From NCBI GenBank assembly GCA_022722495.1, contig JAIJLI010000144.1, positions 1 through 5,985 on the forward strand: a DNA stretch of 5,985 nt, read 5' to 3'. The notes below the pieces were generated by a model that was given only the letters and a program-made list of their open reading frames with translations, ran no database searches and had not been told where the DNA came from. The translations under genes were made by a program, and so were the position numbers. Of this stretch, positions 1 to 5,791 are shown one piece after another (positions within the stretch are counted from its first letter, which is position 1; the number at the start of each line of letters is the position of its first letter). Origin of the DNA: Dialister sp. GTDB lineage: Bacteria > Bacillota > Negativicutes > Veillonellales > Dialisteraceae.

Positions 1-2277
1 CTTGTCATCCGCTGCGACAAGGGCTACGACCTCGTAGCCGCGGCGGAAATTCCGGATGCCCTTGCCGTTTCGGCTCTGGATATGATAGGCAGAGGCCTTG
101 TTTCTCTTCGCATTGCCGTCCGCAGAAATGGTAAAGATATCCTTATCTGCTGCGATGCATGCGCCGACGACTTCATCATCACCCGCGAGCTTGATCCCAT
201 GGACACCGGCAGCGGCGCGGCCCATGGAGCGGACCTCGCTGTCATCCACAGAGAAGCGGATGGCCATGCCATCCTTGGTGCCAAGGATGATCTCCTCTTC
301 ACCGGTGATCGCAAGCACAGCCGCGAGGCGGTCGCCCTCATTGAGGCGGATGGAGATGAGACCGTTCTTGTTGATATTCTTGTATTCCGCAAGCTCCGTC
401 TTCTTCACGTAGCCTTTCTTCGTGACCATGAGGAGGTACTTCGTCCCTTCCTGCACATTGTCGAGGTCGAGAAGCTCGGTGACTCTTTCATCACGGGCCA
501 GATTCGGAATGAAATTGATGAGCGCACTGCCGCGTGCGGTTCTCGTGGATTTCGGGAATTCCACGGCCGTCTTCATGTAGACCTTGCCCTTGTTTGTGAA
601 GAAGAGGATGCGGTTGTGCGTGGAGCTATTCAGGATCTTCCAGACATAGTCTTCGTCCTTCATCTTCATGCCGGAGACACCGCGGCCGCCCTTCTTCTGG
701 ACGCGAATATCCGCAGAGTCCATGCGCTTGATGTAGTTCTGTTTCGTCAGGGTGATGGTCATCGGTTCATCCGGGATGAGGTCAGTCAGGGCGAAGTCCT
801 CCTTCGTGGCCGATATCTGAGTGCGGCGTTCATCGCCAAAATTTTTCTTTTCATCCTGGAGCTCGTCTTTGACGACGCCCATGATCTTTTCTCTGGAGGA
901 GAGGAGGTCTTCGAGGTAAGCGATGGTTTCCTGCACGTCCTTATAGTCCTGTTCGAGCTTGTCTCTTTCGAGGCCTGTCAGCTTGCGCAGACGCATGTCG
1001 AGGATGGCGATGGCCTGCTTTTCCGAAAGTCCGAATTTCGACATGAGAGCCTGTTTCGCCACGTCATCGGTGCGGGATTCACGGATGGTCTTGATGACTT
1101 CGTCGATGTGGTCGAGCGCGATGAGGAGACCCTCCAAGATGTGCGCTTTGGCTCTGGCCTTGTCGAGTTCATACTGGCTTCTTCTGGTGATGACTTCTTC
1201 CTGATGCTTCAGGTAATAGTAGAGGATCTGCTTCAGGTTCAGGATGCGCGGATGTCCGTCGACCAGTGCCAGCATGATGGCGCCGAAATTCACCTGCATC
1301 TGGGTATGCTTGAAGAGATTATTCAGCATGATGTCCGGGCTGACGTCGGCACGCAGCTCGATAGCGATGCGCATGCCGCTGCGATCGGATTCATCGCGAA
1401 GGGCAGTGATGCCGTCTAAGACCTTCTGACGCTGCAGGTCAGCGATGGACTCGATGAGGCGCGCCTTGTTCACCTGATACGGGATCTCCGTCACTACGAT
1501 GCGGTGTTTGCCGCGATCCATGTCTTCGATCTCCGTCTTTGCACGCACGGTGATACTGCCGCGGCCGGTGCGGTAGGTATCCTCGATGCCCTTCACGCCC
1601 TGAATGATACCGGCGGTCGGGAAATCCGGGCCTTTGATATATTTCATCAGCCCATCGATCGTAATGTCGGGATCATCGATCATGGCAGAGAGGCCATCGA
1701 CCACTTCCGACAGGTTGTGCGGCGGGATATTCGTCGCCATGCCGACGGCGATGCCGTAGGAACCATTCACGAGCAGGTTCGGGATGCGGGACGGCAGGAC
1801 GAGCGGTTCCTGCAGCGAGCCGTCATAGTTCGGCATGAAATCGACGGTATTCTTATCGATGTCGCGCAGCATTTCCACGGTGATCTTCGCCATACGCATT
1901 TCTGTATAACGCATCGCAGCCGCAGAGTCGCCGTCGACAGAGCCGAAGTTCCCGTGTCCATCGACCAGCGGGTAGCGCGTCGAGAAGTCCTGCGCCATGC
2001 GGACAGCAGACTCATAGACTGCGGTATCGCCGTGCGGGTGGTACTTACCTAAGACATCACCGACGATGCGGGCCGACTTCTTGTACGCCTTGCCCGGCAG
2101 CATCCCGGCTTCGCTCATCGCGTAGAGGATGCGGCGATGTACGGGCTTCAGGCCGTCTCGCACGTCCGGCAGCGCACGAGTCACGATGACCGACATGGCG
2201 TAGTCGATGTAGGAATTCTTCATCTGCCCTTCCAAGGGGGTATTGATGATCTTTCCTTCTTTCCATTCGATATCCAT
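1..2277 (-). CDS. gyrA: DNA gyrase subunit A (C-terminal end cut off by window edge)
   Basis: This is the breakage-reunion subunit of DNA gyrase, the A2B2 type II topoisomerase that introduces negative supercoils using ATP hydrolysed by GyrB. I read the frame through codon by codon: it is open from the ATG at 2277 to the window edge, 759 residues, without a stop or frameshift. The catalytic tyrosine is Tyr124 in [10 protein letters not shown], preceded by Arg123. The intercalating isoleucine is Ile176 in SYGIAVG. The quinolone-determining region reads [10 protein letters not shown], with Thr85 and Glu89 at the E. coli 83 and 87 positions. A GyrA box, QKKGGRG, begins at residue 527 and opens the beta-pinwheel DNA-wrapping domain, which separates it from ParC. 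The box lies about 33 residues earlier than in E. coli, as in Gram-positive GyrA. From usual family lengths, roughly 50-100 C-terminal residues are missing. The start is fixed by an AAGGAG ribosome binding site 5 bases upstream. gyrB is not adjacent. Confidence 0.98.
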   Translation of the reverse strand, partial: MDIEWKEGKIINTPLEGQMKNSYIDYAMSVIVTRALPDVRDGLKPVHRRILYAMSEAGMLPGKAYKKSARIVGDVLGKYHPHGDTAVYESAVRMAQDFSTRYPLVDGHGNFGSVDGDSAAAMRYTEMRMAKITVEMLRDIDKNTVDFMPNYDGSLQEPLVLPSRIPNLLVNGSYGIAVGMATNIPPHNLSEVVDGLSAMIDDPDITIDGLMKYIKGPDFPTAGIIQGVKGIEDTYRTGRGSITVRAKTEIEDMDRGKHRIVVTEIPYQVNKARLIESIADLQRQKVLDGITALRDESDRSGMRIAIELRADVSPDIMLNNLFKHTQMQVNFGAIMLALVDGHPRILNLKQILYYYLKHQEEVITRRSQYELDKARAKAHILEGLLIALDHIDEVIKTIRESRTDDVAKQALMSKFGLSEKQAIAILDMRLRKLTGLERDKLEQDYKDVQETIAYLEDLLSSREKIMGVVKDELQDEKKNFGDERRTQISATKEDFALTDLIPDEPMTITLTKQNYIKRMDSADIRVQKKGGRGVSGMKMKDEDYVWKILNSSTHNRILFFTNKGKVYMKTAVEFPKSTRTARGSALINFIPNLARDERVTELLDLDNVQEGTKYLLMVTKKGYVKKTELAEYKNINKNGLISIRLNEGDRLAAVLAITGEEEIILGTKDGMAIRFSVDDSEVRSMGRAAAGVHGIKLAGDDEVVGACIAADKDIFTISADGNAKRNKASAYHIQSRNGKGIRNFRRGYEVVALVAADDK

Positions 2278-2282
2278 AGTGT

Positions 2283-2288
2283 CTCCTT
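2283..2288 (-). promoter_or_regulatory. gyrA ribosome binding site
   Basis: The minus strand reads AAGGAG followed by a 5-base spacer (ACACT region) and then the ATG at 2277. It is a near-perfect Shine-Dalgarno sequence and fixes the gyrA start. It lies only about 10 bases downstream of the leader hairpin stem, so folding of the leader could affect access to it. Confidence 0.85.
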
Positions 2289-2291
2289 GCG

Positions 2292-2316
2292 AAAAAGACA
2301 GCGCCTTTCGCGCTGT
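2292..2316 (-). promoter_or_regulatory. Terminator-like hairpin in the gyrA leader
   Basis: On the minus strand a perfect 7-bp stem, ACAGCGC/GCGCTGT (2316-2310 and 2304-2298), encloses a GAAAG loop and is followed by CTTTTTC (2297-2291). It lies downstream of the predicted gyrA promoter and just upstream of the ribosome binding site, within the expected 5' untranslated region. The shape is that of a short intrinsic terminator. It could act as an attenuator, a 5' mRNA-stabilising hairpin or a back-up terminator for read-through from upstream. The stem-loop is seen directly; its function is inferred. Confidence 0.5.
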
Positions 2317-2338
2317 AAATTAAACAATTACATATCTT

Positions 2339-2367
2339 ATTATAGCACAAAAACGCTCTCATAGCCA
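2339..2367 (-). promoter_or_regulatory. Predicted gyrA promoter (extended -10)
   Basis: The minus strand carries a perfect TATAAT at 2344-2339, preceded by TGC, which gives an extended -10 (TGnTATAAT). With a 17-base spacer the -35 position (2367-2362) reads TGGCTA, a poor match to TTGACA, as is common for extended -10 promoters of the vegetative sigma factor. The start of transcription would fall near 2332, leaving a leader of about 55 bases before gyrA. Confidence 0.75.
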
Positions 2368-2403
2368 TTTAAGAGCCTTTCTGCAGGATCCTTTTGAAAA
2401 GTT

Positions 2404-2463
2404 AAACAAAAGCAAGATCCATGCATAGCCAATCGTCTTTGCCAGAGCTTGCTATGCATGGAT
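2404..2463 (-). terminator. Inverted repeat with T-rich tail, probable terminator of the three-gene unit
   Basis: A perfect 13-bp inverted repeat has arms ATCCATGCATAGC at 2417-2429 and its complement at 2451-2463, separated by a 21-base loop. Allowing one bulged base extends the stem by two more pairs (AA 2431-2432 with TT 2449-2450). On the minus strand the stem is followed by CTTGCTTTTGTTT; on the plus strand the flank is not T-rich, so the polarity fits minus-strand termination. It lies about 105 bases beyond the glycosylase stop and upstream of the gyrA promoter. The stem is not very GC-rich and the loop is long, so termination may be partial. A regulatory stem-loop or protein-binding palindrome is an alternative. 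Confidence 0.6.
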
Positions 2464-2568
2464 ACATCGATGGCAAGCACTTCTTTCATCACAAAAGAGC
2501 AGCCTCAGGGAAACGCCGGTTCGATCGCAGTGTCAGATGTGATCCTTGTTTTCCTAGAACTGCCCTCT
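2464..2568. other. Intergenic stretch between the glycosylase stop and the terminator stem
   Basis: About 105 bases with no supported gene. I see no clear ribosome binding site with an open frame, no tRNA-like fold and only a weak 6-bp complementarity (ATCACA/TGTGAT). It would form the 3' untranslated tail of the upstream operon if the inverted repeat at 2417-2463 is the terminator. Confidence 0.5.
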
Positions 2569-3156
2569 TTACTTAGATACATATATATTATCTTCGAGCA
2601 CCATGCGCCACGGGAAATTTCTTCCATACTTCGCATAGTCGATACCGATGCGTTTGGTGCGCTTCACGGGGAAATGCCCCTCTCCCTTTTCGATCCAGAG
2701 ACGGTTTCCTGTGAGGTCTTCTCCATAGAAGGAGCGATCGATCCCCATCGCCATCGTCAGGCGGCCGGGCCCTCCTGTGAGAAGCCTGCCCTTCGCCCCT
2801 TTCCGTCGATGCCGCATGAGCTCCACGCCGGAAAGCGGCTCGATGGCGCGGATAAGAACGCAGCCGGGTATTCCCTCAGGTTCGCAGACGATATTGAGGC
2901 AGGTATACATGCCATAAATGAGATACACGTAGGCATGACCAGGCTCGCCAAAAATCACTTTCGTCCGCGCGGTGATGCCCTTGGCAGAATGCGCGCCATC
3001 GTCTTCATGGCCGCGCCAGCATCCGCCATAGGCTTCGCACTCCACGATGCGGCCCGTAGTCAGCCCCTCCTTCGTGCGGCAGCAGAGGACAGCACCGATG
3101 AGCTTCTTCGCCAATGTCACGGGATCGGTGTCGTAGTCGGCGCGCTCCCATTTCAT
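2569..3156 (-). CDS. 3-methyladenine (alkyladenine) DNA glycosylase, AAG/MPG family
   Basis: This 195-residue protein is a monofunctional DNA glycosylase that starts base excision repair by removing alkylated purines; many members also remove hypoxanthine. The family signature is complete: RIVECEAY at 36-43 with catalytic Glu41 (human AAG Glu125) and Tyr43 (Tyr127), AHS with His56 (His136), YVYLIYGMYTCLN with Asn88 (Asn169), and VLIRAIEP with Arg103 (Arg182). LTGGPGRLTMAMGID at 126-140 follows. The length is normal for bacterial members. Between Tyr43 and His56 there are about four more residues than in the human protein (GGCWRGHEDDG). The ATG overlaps the adaptor stop as ATGA, with GGAGG 10 bases upstream inside the adaptor gene, so translation is probably coupled. 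It is the last gene of the three-gene unit. The family call is secure; the exact substrate range is inferred. Confidence 0.96.
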   Translation of the reverse strand: MKWERADYDTDPVTLAKKLIGAVLCCRTKEGLTTGRIVECEAYGGCWRGHEDDGAHSAKGITARTKVIFGEPGHAYVYLIYGMYTCLNIVCEPEGIPGCVLIRAIEPLSGVELMRHRRKGAKGRLLTGGPGRLTMAMGIDRSFYGEDLTGNRLWIEKGEGHFPVKRTKRIGIDYAKYGRNFPWRMVLEDNIYVSK

Positions 3157-4232
3157 TTCACATCGACCTCCATGCCCATCTCAAGATCCTTCGTCGGATC
3201 CGTCACGACGCGGTCGCCCTCAGAAAGACCGTCTATGATGAGCAGGAATCCCCCTGTCTCGCTGGCGACGTCTACGGTCTTGATGTCGATGAGCCCGTCA
3301 TCATTCACGACAGCGACGGAGTCCTCGCCGATCAGAGCTGTCTTGGGGATCATGTAGGAAGACATGGTCTTACCACTTTCGATGCGGATGTTGTATTCAT
3401 TCCCGATGGTGATCTCATCATCGCTGTTATCCACCTGCACTTTGTAGGTGGTGTATTTGTCGCCGTCCTCATTCGGCTGTTTTTTGAGCTCGCCATACCA
3501 GATCTCATCGCCATCCGTCATCGTGACCGTCAGCGTCTTGTCATCCTTAGCGCGTTCCATCAGCGTATCCAGTTTGGACGGGATCTCGATGGAGGCCGTC
3601 ACCGGTGAATCCTGACGGATGACGAGAGCAGGCTTTCCTGCCATGGCCATGTGCGTATCTCCGATGTAGACCTGCGAAATGATCCCGCTGATCGGCGCAC
3701 GGACGGTGCAGCCGGCGATGGTCTTCTGCAGGGCTGCCAGTGCGGATGCCAGATTTCCATCCACCTGCGCCCCGCCCCCGGAAGGGGCCGGCTCAACCAC
3801 TGCGCTCCGTCCCTTGATGCGGTTATACTCGGCGCGGGTGATGATGCCCTGCTTCAGAAGCGAGGCTTCCATGCTGTTATCGATCGGCGCGCCGCCATAG
3901 CTGACCGGTGGAGCCGAAGAAGCACTCTCAGCGATCTTCGCCTCGATCGATGCCGCCTGCGACTCATACTGAGAGGAGTCGATTTGGAAAAGGACATCGC
4001 CCGCCTCGACTGTGGTCCCTATATCAGGCAGATCGGAAAGAAGGCCGCCTGATACAGACGGAATGACCGGCGCGACATGAAGCGCCTCCGGCACTGCTTT
4101 CGTCTCCAGGGTGAAGGGTTCCTGGCTGGCTTCCGCCTTCATGACATGCACGGAGGGTCTTCCGCAGCCCGAGAGAAGCAATACAGCAGAGAGCGCTCCT
4201 GCCGCCATCCAAGAGATCCATTTCTTCATCAT
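3153..4232 (-). CDS. Efflux-type periplasmic adaptor (membrane-fusion) lipoprotein, HlyD/RND-adaptor family
   Basis: Residues 1-23 form a lipoprotein signal: MMKKW, a hydrophobic stretch and the lipobox LSGC with Cys23 as the lipidation site. The first half of a biotinyl-lipoyl-like domain spans about 56-86 (VIPSVSGGLLSDLPDIG...VEAGDVLFQID). The second half spans about 174-206 (GCTVRAPISGIISQVYIGD...GKPALVI). A beta-barrel domain (about 208-286) and a membrane-proximal domain (about 288-359, with YMIPKTAL and GLSEGDRVV) follow. The helical hairpin between the lipoyl halves is interrupted by Pro/Gly-rich segments (106-116 and 147-156), so it is not one clean coiled coil. Such adaptors normally link an inner-membrane RND or ABC pump to an outer-membrane channel; neither is encoded nearby. 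The first ATG gives an ATGA overlap with the flavodiiron stop. The second ATG (4229) gives TGATG and has better spacing (6 rather than 3 bases) from GAAGG. The family is clear; the transported substrate is unknown. Confidence 0.9.
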   Translation of the reverse strand: MMKKWISWMAAGALSAVLLLSGCGRPSVHVMKAEASQEPFTLETKAVPEALHVAPVIPSVSGGLLSDLPDIGTTVEAGDVLFQIDSSQYESQAASIEAKIAESASSAPPVSYGGAPIDNSMEASLLKQGIITRAEYNRIKGRSAVVEPAPSGGGAQVDGNLASALAALQKTIAGCTVRAPISGIISQVYIGDTHMAMAGKPALVIRQDSPVTASIEIPSKLDTLMERAKDDKTLTVTMTDGDEIWYGELKKQPNEDGDKYTTYKVQVDNSDDEITIGNEYNIRIESGKTMSSYMIPKTALIGEDSVAVVNDDGLIDIKTVDVASETGGFLLIIDGLSEGDRVVTDPTKDLEMGMEVDVK

Positions 4233-5455
4233 GTGCCTTCTTTGCCAAGAATATCCGAGGCCAGCGTATCTGCCAGAGAAATCAAAGCTTCGTCATCACC
4301 GATGATGCTCCCCTTCACCTGGAGCGGCTCCTCGATGATCTCACACTTCTTCCACGTGCTGACGATATCCTTCATGAGCTTGCCGGATACATTGGGCGCC
4401 CAGCTGCTGTTCCCCAGGATCGCCACTTTGCGATTCTGGATGCCCATCGTCGTACATTCGTGAAGGAAAGAGGCCATTGCAGGATTGAGACACATATTCA
4501 TCGTAGGTGCTGCCAGCACCATGTGACTTCTGCGGAACACTTCCGCCCACGCATCACTGACAGGGGTCACGCAGAGATCGATGAGCTTCAGATTTCTCAC
4601 GCCTCGCTCGCCGAGGAGCGTCGCGAGACGAGTAGCTGCCATCGCGGTATGACCGTAGGCAGAAGCGAAGAAGATGGAAGCCGACGTATAATCCGGTGTA
4701 AAAGACGCCCACTTCTTCACGCGATCAATCACATACGCCTTGTCCTTCTCCGTGCGAAGGACAGGCCCGTGGAGCGAGCAGATGATGTCGATGGGAAGAG
4801 CCGCCGTCTTTTTCAAAACGGAAAGCACTTGCATGCCGTACTTGCCCGTCGTATTCGTGTAATAACGACGACCTTCCGTGCCATACACATCTGCATAGTC
4901 GACAGCATCGGCAAAGATGGAGCCGTGAATCGCACCGAATGTCCCGAAAGCATCCGCAGAAAAGAGAACCTTCTCTGTCTCATCATAGGTAAATGTCACT
5001 TCCGGCCAGTGAACCATCGGTGCCTTGATGAAGCGGAGCTTGTGCACGCCGAGATCCAGCACCATCTTTTCATCAGAGATGATGTAGCGATCTTTGAATG
5101 ATACATGGAAGAACTGCTCGAACATTTTGATCGCCTGCAGAGAAGCGATGATCTTCGCTTGGGGATGTGCCTCTGCGAGTGCCAGAAGAGAACCGCTGTG
5201 ATCCGGCTCCATGTGATTGATGATGATGTAATCAAGCGCACGGCCCTTCAAAAGATACGAAAGGTTATCCATGAAAATGTCCCGGCATGCATTGTCGATC
5301 CCATCCATGACGCAGGTCTTTTCATCATCGATCAGGTAGCTATTATAGGAAATCCCCTGCGGGAGTGGTACCAGATTATCAAAGCGGGGCGTCACGAAAT
5401 CGTTCGAGCCGATCCAGTAAATGCTGTCCGTCACTTTCTGTTCATTGTGCATCAT
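4229..5455 (-). CDS. A-type flavodiiron protein (rubredoxin:oxygen / nitric oxide reductase family)
   Basis: This is a cytoplasmic enzyme that reduces O2 to water and/or NO to N2O at a non-haem di-iron site, with electrons passed through FMN, usually from rubredoxin. The protein is 408 residues. The N-terminal metallo-beta-lactamase-like domain keeps the full metal set: HMEPDH (His81, Glu83, Asp85, His86), His149 in MVHWPE, Asp168 in SADAFGTFG and His229 in SLHGP. The flavodoxin-like domain begins near 255, with the FMN phosphate loop SAYGHT (265-270) and a second flavin loop around LGNSSWAP (347-354). It has no rubredoxin or flavin-reductase extension, hence class A. I chose the start at 5455 because AAAGGAG lies 7 bases upstream. 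A longer frame from 5506 would translate the promoter. The second-shell FHG motif of classical members is FDN here (Asp26). It is the first gene of the unit; no rubredoxin gene is in view. O2 versus NO preference cannot be read from the sequence. Confidence 0.95.
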   Translation of the reverse strand: MMHNEQKVTDSIYWIGSNDFVTPRFDNLVPLPQGISYNSYLIDDEKTCVMDGIDNACRDIFMDNLSYLLKGRALDYIIINHMEPDHSGSLLALAEAHPQAKIIASLQAIKMFEQFFHVSFKDRYIISDEKMVLDLGVHKLRFIKAPMVHWPEVTFTYDETEKVLFSADAFGTFGAIHGSIFADAVDYADVYGTEGRRYYTNTTGKYGMQVLSVLKKTAALPIDIICSLHGPVLRTEKDKAYVIDRVKKWASFTPDYTSASIFFASAYGHTAMAATRLATLLGERGVRNLKLIDLCVTPVSDAWAEVFRRSHMVLAAPTMNMCLNPAMASFLHECTTMGIQNRKVAILGNSSWAPNVSGKLMKDIVSTWKKCEIIEEPLQVKGSIIGDDEALISLADTLASDILGKEGT

Positions 5456-5462
5456 AACAAGA

Positions 5463-5469
5463 CTCCTTT
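5463..5469 (-). promoter_or_regulatory. Ribosome binding site that fixes the flavodiiron start
   Basis: The minus strand reads AAAGGAG followed by a 7-base spacer and ATGATG at 5455-5450. This places the start at 5455 (or 5452 with a 10-base spacer). It argues against the upstream in-frame ATG at 5506, which has the -10 hexamer immediately downstream of it and no Shine-Dalgarno sequence. Confidence 0.88.
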
Positions 5470-5473
5470 GGAA

Positions 5474-5491
5474 ATATGGATACATATGTAT
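5474..5491. promoter_or_regulatory. Palindrome at the predicted start site of the flavodiiron operon
   Basis: ATACATATGTAT at 5480-5491 is a perfect 12-bp palindrome. It overlaps a second inverted repeat, ATATG-GATA-CATAT (5474-5487). Both lie directly downstream of the -10 hexamer, covering the predicted transcription start and first bases of the leader, a common place for a repressor operator. I cannot assign it to a named regulator: it does not match the PerR, Fur or Rex consensus well enough. AT-rich palindromes can arise by chance. Confidence 0.4.
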
Positions 5492-5492
5492 T

Positions 5493-5521
5493 ATTATAGC
5501 ATTCATGGGAAGAAGGCTAAA
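5493..5521 (-). promoter_or_regulatory. Predicted promoter of the flavodiiron-adaptor-glycosylase unit (extended -10)
   Basis: The minus strand has TATAAT at 5498-5493 preceded by TGC, an extended -10 identical over TGCTATAATAA to the one upstream of gyrA. At 17-base spacing the -35 position (5521-5516) reads TTTAGC, a weak match. This -35 falls inside the first units of the nonamer repeat array. The predicted start near 5486 leaves a short leader of about 30 bases. Confidence 0.75.
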
Positions 5522-5574
5522 GGCTCAACGGGTTCAATGAGTTCTAAGGGTTCAAGAGGTTCTAAGGGGTTGAT
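5512..5574. repeat. Degenerate 9-bp tandem repeat array, seven units
   Basis: Starting at 5512 the plus strand divides into seven consecutive nonamers: GAAGGCTAA, AGGCTCAAC, GGGTTCAAT, GAGTTCTAA, GGGTTCAAG, AGGTTCTAA and GGGGTTGAT. The core is close to RGGTTCWA. An 18-bp higher-order period is also visible (5530-5547 versus 5548-5565, differing at only a few bases). The array abuts and overlaps the -35 region of the flavodiiron promoter. No gene is supported across it. Confidence 0.75.
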
Positions 5575-5739
5575 GCTGCGCATAAAAATCAGAAGCGCCG
5601 CGAAGTATGCATAAAGCGATGCCCGAAGTTGTAGTCACAAGTCACTCATCCCTGCTTTCACACATCCATCGTTTATCGGTCTGCAAGGAAGATTTCTCGG
5701 CAACGCTTTCAATGACGATACGGGAGTCTGATGTCTTCT
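5575..5739. other. Intergenic stretch without a recognisable gene
   Basis: About 165 bases between the nonamer array and the heptamer repeat. Apart from the two heptamer copies at 5633-5646 I see no promoter of clear quality, no ribosome binding site with an open frame and no strong hairpin. Confidence 0.5.
5633..5646. repeat. Two tandem copies of the AGTCACN heptamer
   Basis: AGTCACA followed directly by AGTCACT. The same heptamer forms a longer array about 95 bases further right, at 5740-5765, in the same orientation. This suggests one repeat family seeded twice in this gap. Confidence 0.55.
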
Positions 5740-5765
5740 AGTCACTAGTCACCAGTCACCAGTCA
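5740..5765. repeat. 7-bp tandem repeat, AGTCACY, about 3.7 copies
   Basis: AGTCACT, AGTCACC, AGTCACC and a partial AGTCA run head to tail and end in the A-tract that serves as the T-run of the minus-strand terminator at 5765-5791. The period of 7 is not a multiple of three and the array is non-coding. It lies immediately downstream of the transporter operon. Confidence 0.75.
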
Positions 5766-5791
5766 AAAAAAGCACCTGCCTTGGCAGATGC
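5765..5791 (-). terminator. Intrinsic terminator of the amino-acid transporter operon
   Basis: On the minus strand the stem GCATCTGCC/GGCAGGTGC (5791-5783 and 5780-5772) pairs over up to nine positions with one U-G wobble. Since only two bases separate the arms, the innermost pair is probably open, giving a CAAG loop. It is followed by seven Ts (5771-5765). The stem starts directly after the permease stop codon at 5792. Confidence 0.93.

Noticed and set aside
82..1419. Long plus-strand open frame of 445 codons, and another at 1504-2052
   Set aside because: They lie in exact antisense codon register to gyrA. They are open because gyrA hardly uses codons whose complement is a stop. Their translations resemble no family I know, and gyrA itself is unmistakable.
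2057..2368. Minus-strand 103-codon frame crossing the gyrA start
   Set aside because: It runs out of frame through gyrA and begins within the promoter; the gyrA frame carries all the conserved motifs.
2449..3357. Plus-strand open frame of 302 codons opposite the glycosylase
   Set aside because: It is antisense to a clear AAG-family gene, begins inside the inverted repeat and lacks a recognisable domain.
5480..5498. PerR/Fur box overlapping the flavodiiron promoter
   Set aside because: TATAATAAT resembles half a PerR site but is simply the -10 region; the other half does not match.
5456..5506. Extension of the flavodiiron protein to the in-frame ATG at 5506
   Set aside because: The extra 17 residues would be encoded by the -10 hexamer, the palindrome and the ribosome binding site; AAAGGAG with 7-base spacing points to 5455.
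5105..5614. Plus-strand frame with a Ser/Lys/Gly-rich repeat tail
   Set aside because: The repetitive tail is only the translation of the nonamer array, and the rest is antisense to the flavodiiron gene.
5512..5765. CRISPR array
   Set aside because: The repeats are 7 or 9 bp and directly tandem, with no spacers of regular length and no cas genes.
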